Source: Rhodospirillales bacterium (GTDB lineage: Bacteria; Pseudomonadota; Alphaproteobacteria; JAREAF01). Taken from it: a stretch of 5,592 nucleotides of DNA. This document shows positions 1-5,574 of this stretch, piece after piece (within the stretch, counting starts at the first letter, position 1; each line of letters opens with the position of its first letter). Position numbers and translations under genes: made by a program. The stretch covers positions 1 through 5,592 of the forward strand of contig JAREAF010000239.1 of the NCBI GenBank assembly GCA_029240475.1, written 5' to 3'. Below the pieces are notes generated by a model. The model was given only the letters and a program-made list of their open reading frames with translations. It was not told the origin of the DNA and searched no databases.

Positions 1-1619
1 CGCGCCGCTATTCTTTTCAGAACGTACTTCAGCTGATTGCCCTTGAGTTTCAGGCCTCCCGGTATCGACGCCGCGTACTCGACCACCTTGTAGTCGACCA
101 GAGGCGACCGCGTCTCCAGCGAGTGGGCCATCGCCATCCGATCCACGGTGACGAGGAGGTGGTCCGGCATGCGAGTCATCAGATCGGTGTATAGCATGCG
201 ATCGACGACGTGATCGATGTCGTCCGAGCGGAACAGCGTCAGGATCTTGGCCAGAGAGTCGTAATCCTCGATTTGTCGCCTCGCGCCTCCGGTGAACAGC
301 TGTTGCTTCGCCTCCTGCGTAAAGCGCAGGTAATTGAGGCTGTGGGCATAGCGCTCGTCCTGGCCGTAGAAGGACATATCATTGAGCCACCGCGCCTTTT
401 GTGCGAGGCTCTTGTAGCCAAACGATTCCGGAATGCGCTCGACGATGCGCCGCATGAGGTCGCGCCGGAACCACGCCGGCAACAAGCAGTAAAAATCGAG
501 CACCCGTTGGCCGGCGAAGCGGTCATAGCCGGCGAAGCTTTCATCACCGCCGTCGCCAGTGAGGGCCACTTTGACCGCCTCACGCGCACTACGCGCGACC
601 AAATAGACCCCTGCGCCGAACGGGTCAGCGGGTTCGTCCATGTGGTGAACCATCAGCGGAACCAAATGCAGCAAGTCCGCGTCGACCACCTTCTCGTGCG
701 CCTCAACACCGTAGCGGTGGGCCACCATGCGCGCATAGGGTAGTTCGTCAAATCCCTGCTCCCTCACGCCGATCGAGAACGTTGGCACGGGCTCCTCGGT
801 CACACTGGCCATGATCGCCGTGACCAGGCTGGAATCGATCCCCCCACTGAGGAAGGTGCCGACCCGGACATCGCTCAGGAGGTGCATCTGCACGGTCTCG
901 CGCAGCAGCCGATCCAGCTCCTCGAAAATCTCGTCCTCGGAACACTGAAGCTTGTCGGTAAAGGTCAGGTGCCAATACTTCTCAATTCTGACGTTGCCAT
1001 TTTCCCAGAGCAGCCAGCTACCCGCTGGCAGCTTTTCGATGCCTTTAAACAGCGAATAGCGATCCGGTGGGAAGCGCATCGACATGTAATGCCAGAGTCC
1101 TTCGAGATCGATTTGCCGTTCGACCAAGCCAGAACTCAAAATTGACTTGACTTCCGAAGCAAAAAGCAACTGGGTCGGATTTAGATGGAAAAATAGCGAC
1201 TTCTGCCCCATGTGATCGCGCGCGAGGAACAAAGTCCTGCGCGGCCTGTCCCAGAGGGCAAAGGCAAACATGCCGCGCAACTGCTTGACGCATTCGGGGC
1301 CGAGGTCCTCATACAGATGCAGGATGACTTCGACATCGGTCAACGTCTTGAAGACATGGCCGCCCGCGATCAGCCGACGGCGGAGGTCCGGGCTGTTGTA
1401 GATCTCGCCGTTGCAGATCAGCTGGATGTCGCCGGTTTCGTTGCTGATTGGCTGATCGCCAGTGTTGAGGTCGATGATGCTGAGCCGGCGATGCCCGAGG
1501 GCAATGCGGTCGTCGCGGTAGTAGCCAGAGCCGTCCGGGCCACGGTGCGCGAGCGCTTCGGTCATCGGGACGATGGCGTCCCGGCGCGCATCGGAGATGA
1601 TTCCGCTGATGCCACACAT
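1..1619 (-). CDS. asnB: Glutamine-hydrolysing asparagine synthase / AsnB-type amidotransferase (C-terminus cut by window)
   Basis: By family, this enzyme hydrolyses glutamine in an N-terminal class II amidotransferase domain and passes the ammonia to an ATP-dependent synthetase domain that amidates a carboxylate through an acyl-adenylate. The frame is open from the ATG at 1619 to base 1, giving 539 residues. The protein starts MCGISGI, so Cys2 is the expected N-terminal nucleophile. AHRGPDG (24-30), GHRRLSIIDL (42-51), NGEIYN (70-75) and TDVEVIL (94-100) complete the glutaminase site. The synthetase domain has the PP-loop SGGIDSS (258-264), TGDGGDESFAGY (354-365) and RMAMAHSLETRSPLVD (494-509). 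Family members usually run to 550-650 residues, so only the tail is missing. An AAGGGA site nine bases upstream supports the start. ARDHMGQKSLFF (133-144) departs from the usual ARDRxGxKPLYY. It is the last visible gene of a glycan-type cluster, so the acceptor may be a sugar acid and not aspartate. That is inference. Confidence 0.96.
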   Translation of the reverse strand, partial: MCGISGIISDARRDAIVPMTEALAHRGPDGSGYYRDDRIALGHRRLSIIDLNTGDQPISNETGDIQLICNGEIYNSPDLRRRLIAGGHVFKTLTDVEVILHLYEDLGPECVKQLRGMFAFALWDRPRRTLFLARDHMGQKSLFFHLNPTQLLFASEVKSILSSGLVERQIDLEGLWHYMSMRFPPDRYSLFKGIEKLPAGSWLLWENGNVRIEKYWHLTFTDKLQCSEDEIFEELDRLLRETVQMHLLSDVRVGTFLSGGIDSSLVTAIMASVTEEPVPTFSIGVREQGFDELPYARMVAHRYGVEAHEKVVDADLLHLVPLMVHHMDEPADPFGAGVYLVARSAREAVKVALTGDGGDESFAGYDRFAGQRVLDFYCLLPAWFRRDLMRRIVERIPESFGYKSLAQKARWLNDMSFYGQDERYAHSLNYLRFTQEAKQQLFTGGARRQIEDYDSLAKILTLFRSDDIDHVVDRMLYTDLMTRMPDHLLVTVDRMAMAHSLETRSPLVDYKVVEYAASIPGGLKLKGNQLKYVLKRIAA

Positions 1620-1628
1620 GAGGCGAAT

Positions 1629-1634
1629 TCCCTT
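1629..1634 (-). promoter_or_regulatory. Ribosome binding site of the asparagine synthase
   Basis: AAGGGA on the minus strand ends nine bases before the ATG at 1619. The encoded MCGI start is required for the amidotransferase chemistry, so this site and start are well supported. Confidence 0.7.
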
Positions 1635-1651
1635 AGCGGTCGAGCGCAGAC

Positions 1652-1697
1652 TGGCCGCAGCCGGTCATGAGATTAAGTGCGCGGCGGCTGCTGGCCA
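1652..1697. repeat. Bulged inverted repeat in the gap between epimerase and asparagine synthase
   Basis: TGGCCGCAGCCG (1652-1663) pairs with CGGCTGCTGGCCA (1685-1697) with a single bulged T at 1692 and a 21-base loop. Neither strand has a T-run after the stem, so it does not look like a rho-independent terminator. It lies in the 120-base gap (1620-1739) between the epimerase stop and the asparagine synthase start, about 18 bases upstream of the latter's Shine-Dalgarno site. It could be an mRNA processing or stability hairpin, or a protein-binding dyad. The rest of the gap holds only an 11-codon ATG frame (1670-1635) ending just at the Shine-Dalgarno site, which I do not call a gene. No promoter is evident there. 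Confidence 0.55.
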
Positions 1698-1739
1698 AGG
1701 GCAGCACGGATCCGCGGCATTCAACCGCCCGCGCGATCA

Positions 1740-2726
1740 TCATAGCCAGCCGGCCTCCTGGAACGAGCGGACCATCTGCTGCAGCCCGTCCTCAGGGGCG
1801 ATCTTGGGCCGATAGCCGAGCACCTGGCGCGCCTTGCCGATGTCGAACGCGCGCGTCGAGTTGAACCAGGCTGCCCGCCGGCGGTGCAGGGGCGGCGAGA
1901 TCGAGAACGGCTTGCACGCGAACTCGCAGGCCGCAGAGGCATAGTAGAGCAACCGATAGGGCAACCTAAGCCTCGGGGGCGAGACTCCCAGGGCGGCGGC
2001 CATCACCTCGACCACGGTGTTGATCGTGATGGCATGGTCGTCGGCAATGATGAAGACGTCGTCGCTCGCCTCGTCCCGCTCGTGGCACAGGACGAAACCG
2101 TCGCACAGGTCGTCGACGTGTACGAAGTGATAGGTGACTTCGCCCGCGCCGAACATCACGAAGCGGCCGCTCTTGATCAATCGCGCCAGCTTGAGAAAGC
2201 GCCTCTCACGCGGGCCGTAGATCCCGGCCGGGCGCACCACGGCCATCGCTAGGCCGAGCTCGCGACCGAGTTGGCGGGCCACGACCTCGCCCTCGTACTT
2301 GGTCTGTTGATAGTAGTCGTCGGGTCGGATCGGCGAGTTTTCATCGCCGGGCGGACGATCAATCGTGCCGTGGACACCCATGGTCGAGCACTGCACGAAA
2401 CGCTTGACCCCCGCGCGCGCCGCTTCCTCCACGATGTTCCGAACCCCGTCGACGTTCACTCGCCAATAGGCCTTCTGGGGGACGTTGGTCGGCCGGTACA
2501 GCGCAGCGACGTTGTGGACGATCTCCACGCCGTCCAACGCCCGTTTCAGGCTTTCCCGATCGGTCAGGTCACCCGGGACGAGCTCCAGCTGCGGAGCGAC
2601 GTAGTCAGGCTTACCATCTGGCGGATAGTACATTCCCCGAGTTGGAATGTTGCGGCCCGCCAGGTATCGGCAGAAGTAGTCGCCTGTATATCCATTGGCG
2701 CCCGTCACAAGGATCTTTGGCTTCAT
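1740..2726 (-). CDS. NAD(P)-dependent epimerase/dehydratase, extended SDR family (likely nucleotide-sugar or related substrate)
   Basis: This 328-residue protein has the length and layout of an extended short-chain dehydrogenase/reductase, the family of UDP-glucose 4-epimerases, dTDP-sugar dehydratases and 3-beta-hydroxysteroid dehydrogenase-like enzymes. The N-terminus ILVTGANGYTG (5-15) is the glycine-rich Rossmann loop for NAD(P). PGDLTD (51-56) lies where the adenine-contacting Asp sits, and HNVAALY (71-77) matches the family's conserved alanine-rich strand. The catalytic set is S114/T115 in QCSTMG with the YxxxK pair Y139/K143. RPAGIYGPRER (165-175) and FVHVDDL (201-207) are the usual substrate-side motifs, and the C-terminus FDIGKARQVLGYRPK is typical of sugar epimerases. 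The exact reaction (epimerase, dehydratase or reductase) cannot be read from the sequence. It starts 38 bases after the GlpD-like stop, behind an AGGTGA site, so it probably shares that gene's transcript. It is presumably a soluble cytoplasmic enzyme. Confidence 0.92.
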   Translation of the reverse strand: MKPKILVTGANGYTGDYFCRYLAGRNIPTRGMYYPPDGKPDYVAPQLELVPGDLTDRESLKRALDGVEIVHNVAALYRPTNVPQKAYWRVNVDGVRNIVEEAARAGVKRFVQCSTMGVHGTIDRPPGDENSPIRPDDYYQQTKYEGEVVARQLGRELGLAMAVVRPAGIYGPRERRFLKLARLIKSGRFVMFGAGEVTYHFVHVDDLCDGFVLCHERDEASDDVFIIADDHAITINTVVEVMAAALGVSPPRLRLPYRLLYYASAACEFACKPFSISPPLHRRRAAWFNSTRAFDIGKARQVLGYRPKIAPEDGLQQMVRSFQEAGWL

Positions 2727-2732
2727 TCTGTT

Positions 2733-2738
2733 TCACCT
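2733..2738 (-). promoter_or_regulatory. Ribosome binding site of the epimerase
   Basis: AGGTGA on the minus strand ends six bases before the ATG at 2726. It lies in the 38-base gap after the GlpD-like stop, so this gene can initiate independently, unlike the GlpD-like gene upstream. Confidence 0.75.
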
Positions 2739-2764
2739 GGGTAAGGGCACGTTCATTCTAGTAG

Positions 2765-4456
2765 TCAACCCGATGACACCAGAGAAGAACGGCCGACCGC
2801 GCAGAACCGAGCCGCAGCATGCGCTTGCGCCGCCGCCACTTCCGACTCCTTGCGCCTCATGCTCCAGCCGAGCTCGGCCTGCATCATGTCGGCGCAAGAG
2901 CTCAGAAACCCCTCCGGCAGTCTGCCCCTGGCAGCCAGGTTGGTGCGAAGGAACACGAGATCCTTCAAGCTCACCGCCATTTCCTCCCGAACGGCGTGCA
3001 GGCAACAACAATACAGGATTTCCCGCAAGGACTTTTGCGGCGCCGGCTTTGCCCCGACCTGCAACACCTTCGCAAAGATGCTGCCATAACGTTTGAGCAA
3101 CTCTGTTCCGTCTTGCTCAACGTCTGAGTTTAGTGCTCCAACGATCTGTCGGTTTAGCGCCGCGGAATCCTCGAAGCCTTGCGCCCCGATCAAGGGAACA
3201 TGCCGCACTGTGCAGGGCGGCGGTGGCGTTCTGCTGAGCTTGCGAAACACCAGGTCGACAGTGTGCTCCGCCACCAGGCGGGCGGTCGTGTACTTGACAC
3301 CCACCACGCTCACCAGCCCCGCCATCGCGTCGGTCCGCTGATGGTCGATGACGATGCTGCGGCGCGCACGCTTCACCTCGCCGCGCTGCATGCCTTCCGC
3401 AGGCGTGAGGCCCCCGTAACAATAGCGCACGTCGTCCAGGGTCAGGCACGCACCGGGACAGGCGTCGTTGACCTCATCGAGAAATGCCGCGACTTCGCTC
3501 TCGGCGAAGCGACAGCGCTCGGGGTGGCCCTTGTAGGGCAGGTGCACCGTGCCGATCACGGAGCAATCGTACCAAGGGGTGATGAAATACAGACGCTGCC
3601 CGCGCCCTAGGACGGCATCGGAAATCCGGCGGCTGACCACGGCGACCGCATAGCCATCGAACAGCTTGCGCGTCACCAGGTTCATGCCTTTGGTGAGGTC
3701 GAGGCCGTGGCCCTCCGACAGATCCCTCGGCGCGCGACGGAGAAGATCGCCGCTCCAGGGGCCGCAGGCGTTCACCGTCACCCTCGCGCGGATCTCCAGT
3801 TCGCTCCCGTCCAGCAGATCCCTGGCGCGCACCCCCACAATGTCCGTGGCGGTGCCGGTCAGGCTGTCGATGGTCAGGTAGTTGGCCACCGCGGTGCCCG
3901 CCCCGGCGGCGGCGAGGACGCACTCCAGCAGCACCCGGTCTGCATCCTCCATCTGCGCGTCGTACCAGATTGCGCCGCCGGTGAGACCGCTCGGTGCCAG
4001 GCTCGGGACGAGTCGCAGGTACTCCTTCTTGGAAATGAGCCGCCCGGACGGAGTCTGCTGGCTCGGCAACAGACGGCGGTTGCGGTCGGAGCCGATCACG
4101 TCGTGGGCTCGCAGGGCCAGCCAGAGCGCTTCCCGCCCCCGGGTCCCGTGCCCGCGAGTCGCCATGACGAACTTGAGGGGGCGGATCAAGTGGGGTGCCG
4201 CCTGGAGCCAGAAGCGGCGCTCTTCGATCGACTCCCGCACGCGGCGCAAGTCGAGGTGCTGCAGGTAGCGCAGCCCGCCGTGGATCAGCTTGAAGGAGTT
4301 GTGCGAAGTCGCATTACCGAAATCGCCCTGCTCGACGAGGGCGACGCGCAGGCCGCGCATGGCCGCGTCTCTCGCGACGCAGGCGCCGTGGATTCCGGCG
4401 CCGACCACCAGGAGGTCGTAGATCGTGCCGTCCAGGTGACGGAGATCACGCCTCAT
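2765..4456 (-). CDS. GlpD-like FAD-dependent glycerol-3-phosphate dehydrogenase homologue
   Basis: Classical members oxidise sn-glycerol 3-phosphate to dihydroxyacetone phosphate with FAD and pass electrons to quinone at the inner membrane. This 563-residue protein is close in length to the long GlpA/GlpD forms. YDLLVVGAGIHGACVARDAA (13-32) is the FAD dinucleotide fold, and TSHNSFKLIHGGLRYL (50-65) is the GlpD signature, keeping the Arg-Tyr pair (R63, Y64). NACGPW (229-234), FITPWYDCSVIGT (291-303) and VSVVGVKYTTAR (382-393) follow in family order, then a C-terminal helical domain with EEMAVSLKDLVFLRTNLA. Three places differ from E. coli GlpD as I recall it: KGSH becomes KGMN (256-259), GTTD becomes GTVH (302-305), and SGVRPL becomes GGLTPA (348-353). 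The substrate may therefore not be glycerol 3-phosphate. The start at 4456 forms an ATGA overlap with the methyltransferase stop. A longer start at 4570 is open but would add 38 non-conserved residues inside the neighbour. Confidence 0.93.
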   Translation of the reverse strand: MRRDLRHLDGTIYDLLVVGAGIHGACVARDAAMRGLRVALVEQGDFGNATSHNSFKLIHGGLRYLQHLDLRRVRESIEERRFWLQAAPHLIRPLKFVMATRGHGTRGREALWLALRAHDVIGSDRNRRLLPSQQTPSGRLISKKEYLRLVPSLAPSGLTGGAIWYDAQMEDADRVLLECVLAAAGAGTAVANYLTIDSLTGTATDIVGVRARDLLDGSELEIRARVTVNACGPWSGDLLRRAPRDLSEGHGLDLTKGMNLVTRKLFDGYAVAVVSRRISDAVLGRGQRLYFITPWYDCSVIGTVHLPYKGHPERCRFAESEVAAFLDEVNDACPGACLTLDDVRYCYGGLTPAEGMQRGEVKRARRSIVIDHQRTDAMAGLVSVVGVKYTTARLVAEHTVDLVFRKLSRTPPPPCTVRHVPLIGAQGFEDSAALNRQIVGALNSDVEQDGTELLKRYGSIFAKVLQVGAKPAPQKSLREILYCCCLHAVREEMAVSLKDLVFLRTNLAARGRLPEGFLSSCADMMQAELGWSMRRKESEVAAAQAHAAARFCAVGRSSLVSSG

Positions 4457-5295
4457 CCCGGTGGCGCCGCCACGGGGGCTGCCGCCGCCTTGGCAGCGAA
4501 GGCGAGCAGATGATGTCCGCTGCGGCGAACCCAATGCCGCGGCAGCGCGTTGAACAGATCGACGAACCATCGGTTGTAGAGCCTGGCCTTGAGGCCCCCG
4601 TGCACCTTGGTTCGCACGGGAAATCGCTCAGCCACGATGGTCACCGATGCGAATGGCGAGAGCAGGTCGCGAAACTCGCCCGCGGAGAACTGATGGAACT
4701 TCGGCGCATCCAGGTGATCGATCTCGACCTTCATGACCTTGTGCAGGAGATTGAGCCAGGACCTGCGATTGACCGTCATGACGATGGCGTGCCCACCAGC
4801 CCGGAGCACACGATGGATCTCCTGGACCATGCGCTCGGGATGCGGCGTGAAGTGAAGCACTGTGTGGCAGTAGACCAAATCGAAGCTGTCATCCGGGAAG
4901 TCCATCCGCTCGCCGTTCATGATCTGGAACTCGCCCGCGAGGCCGCGCTGCCGGAAGTTGCGCCGAGCGAGATCGATCGACGTCTCCGCGAGATCGATCC
5001 CAACGACTTCGGCGCCGCCCTTCGCGAAGCGCGCGAGATCGTTGCCGACGCCGCAGCCGACATCGAGGACCCGTTTGCCGCGGTAACCATCGAAGTCCAC
5101 CAAGCGAGGCAGATAGTTCAGCTTTTCGAAGCGATATTCCTCGATCTCCTCGAAAAACGCCTGCGAGCCGACCTCAGATTGCGCGACCTTCCAATCGTGG
5201 ATGTGATTGTTCCAATATTGCCGGACCTGCTGCAACGCTTCGTCGCCGCCACTGCCGACCTGTCCCGACGGTAGATCTTTGATCACGGCCGACAT
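4453..5295 (-). CDS. Class I SAM-dependent methyltransferase
   Basis: This 280-residue protein is a Rossmann-fold methyltransferase of the Methyltransf_11/25 type, which moves a methyl group from S-adenosylmethionine to a small-molecule, lipid or sugar acceptor. Numbered from the ATG, motif I is VLDVGCGVG (76-84), the ribose-binding acidic residue is D101 in VVGIDLA, motif II is FDLVYCHTVLHF (138-149) and motif III is HRVLRAGGHAIV. An N-terminal block, VRQYWNNHIHDW, and a C-terminal block, YNRWFVDLFNALPR, flank the core and probably shape the acceptor site. The last residues are Ala/Pro-rich. I chose ATG 5295 over TTG 5301 because GAGGT lies eight bases upstream of the ATG and only two bases before the TTG. 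It is the first convincing gene of the run and overlaps the GlpD-like gene by four bases. No signal peptide or membrane segment is seen, so it should be cytoplasmic. The acceptor is unknown; a sugar or lipid-linked intermediate is an inference from context. Confidence 0.94.
   Translation of the reverse strand: MSAVIKDLPSGQVGSGGDEALQQVRQYWNNHIHDWKVAQSEVGSQAFFEEIEEYRFEKLNYLPRLVDFDGYRGKRVLDVGCGVGNDLARFAKGGAEVVGIDLAETSIDLARRNFRQRGLAGEFQIMNGERMDFPDDSFDLVYCHTVLHFTPHPERMVQEIHRVLRAGGHAIVMTVNRRSWLNLLHKVMKVEIDHLDAPKFHQFSAGEFRDLLSPFASVTIVAERFPVRTKVHGGLKARLYNRWFVDLFNALPRHWVRRSGHHLLAFAAKAAAAPVAAPPG
4457..4477 (-). promoter_or_regulatory. Stem-loop abutting the GlpD-like start codon (probable translational-coupling hairpin)
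   Basis: The minus strand reads CCCCGTGGC, a three-base loop, then GCCACCGGG directly followed by the ATG at 4456. Eight of nine positions pair, with one C-C mismatch. The structure covers the whole Shine-Dalgarno window and no good Shine-Dalgarno sequence is exposed. The hairpin lies inside the last codons of the methyltransferase, whose stop overlaps the start as ATGA. Ribosomes finishing the methyltransferase would melt it, so coupled translation is the natural reading. That is inference from sequence. Confidence 0.55.
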
Positions 5296-5303
5296 GCCCA
5301 ACT

Positions 5304-5308
5304 ACCTC
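5304..5308 (-). promoter_or_regulatory. Ribosome binding site of the methyltransferase
   Basis: GAGGT on the minus strand lies eight bases before the ATG at 5295 and decides that start over the in-frame TTG at 5301. The site is embedded in a start-stop mini-frame, ATG-AGG-TAG (5310-5302), which could in principle compete for ribosomes. Confidence 0.65.
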
Positions 5309-5318
5309 ATTCTGACCT

Positions 5319-5372
5319 CGTGCGCACGCGCCGACCATAACCAGGTCGGGATTGCTCGCGGCGGCGCCGCCG
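5319..5372. repeat. Cluster of three dyad symmetries in the methyltransferase leader
   Basis: Three inverted repeats fall within 54 bases. CGTGCGCACG (5319-5328) is a perfect 10-base palindrome. CCGACC and GGTCGG (5331-5336 and 5344-5349) form a 6-bp stem with a 7-base loop. CGGCGGCGCCGCCG (5359-5372) is a perfect 14-base palindrome. They lie 11-64 bases upstream of the methyltransferase Shine-Dalgarno site. They could be operator half-sites or leader RNA hairpins. In such GC-rich DNA some of this may be chance. No T-run follows any of them. Confidence 0.45.
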
Positions 5373-5466
5373 GGTTGCAGGTTCTTCAGTGCGGGTTCGA
5401 CGCCGATCCCGACGTTCGGCCCACCCTCGCCTGGATACCCCGGATTGACTCATCGACAGGAGATCC

Positions 5467-5574
5467 TCAAGCGCCCGAGCGCAATTCGGCCCGATCCAGC
5501 CCCGAGCTCAGTGATTTTGCCCGGCTGCAGCGCAGCAGATCGCGGTCCCAGCCGGAGGACGGAACAGCGCTCAT
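5467..5574 (-). CDS. Possible small ORF, 35 residues, unrecognised
   Basis: I do not recognise this ORF. It starts at the ATG at 5574, eight bases after a strong GAGGTG (5588-5583), and ends at a TGA at 5467-5469. The ATG overlaps a TGA in another frame (TGATG, 5577-5573), the layout expected when an upstream gene ends LEVLR-stop in the operon. The start codon lies in the loop of a 5-bp hairpin (GCGCT 5567-5571, AGCGC 5576-5580). The product begins MSAVPSSGWDRDLLRC and shows no motif, membrane segment or signal peptide. It could be a true small protein, the remnant 5' end of a broken gene, or chance. The translation start signals are its only support. Confidence 0.25.
   Translation of the reverse strand: MSAVPSSGWDRDLLRCSRAKSLSSGLDRAELRSGA

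Noticed and set aside
210..743. Plus-strand ORF of 177 codons and other short frames in 1-1619
   Set aside because: The minus strand is one continuous asparagine synthase frame through this whole stretch, with all catalytic motifs. The other frames are shadows.
1652..1697. Rho-independent terminator between epimerase and asparagine synthase
   Set aside because: The stem has a bulge and a long loop, and no T-run follows it on either strand.
2271..2744. Plus-strand ORF of 157 codons opposite the epimerase
   Set aside because: The minus strand encodes intact Rossmann and YxxxK motifs here. The plus frame has no recognisable feature.
3707..4513. Long plus-strand ORF of 268 codons opposite the GlpD-like gene
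   Set aside because: It lies antisense to a gene with unmistakable family motifs, has a low-complexity charged composition with no recognisable domain, and is a usual by-product of GC-rich codon bias.
4457..4570. N-terminal extension of the GlpD-like protein to an ATG at 4570
   Set aside because: The 38 extra residues are Arg/Gly/Ala-rich, overlap the methyltransferase C-terminus out of frame, and precede the normal GlpD start. The ATGA overlap at 4456 fits better.
4510..5274. Plus-strand ORF of 254 codons opposite the methyltransferase
   Set aside because: It is an antisense shadow of a clear methyltransferase, with no motif and no Shine-Dalgarno support.
5299..5301. TTG start for the methyltransferase, six bases upstream of the ATG
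   Set aside because: The Shine-Dalgarno sequence GAGGT is only two bases from the TTG but eight from the ATG at 5295.
5307..5453. Minus-strand ORF of 48 codons, very arginine-rich
   Set aside because: Its composition is what a GC-rich shadow frame gives. It has only a poorly spaced upstream GAGG and no domain.
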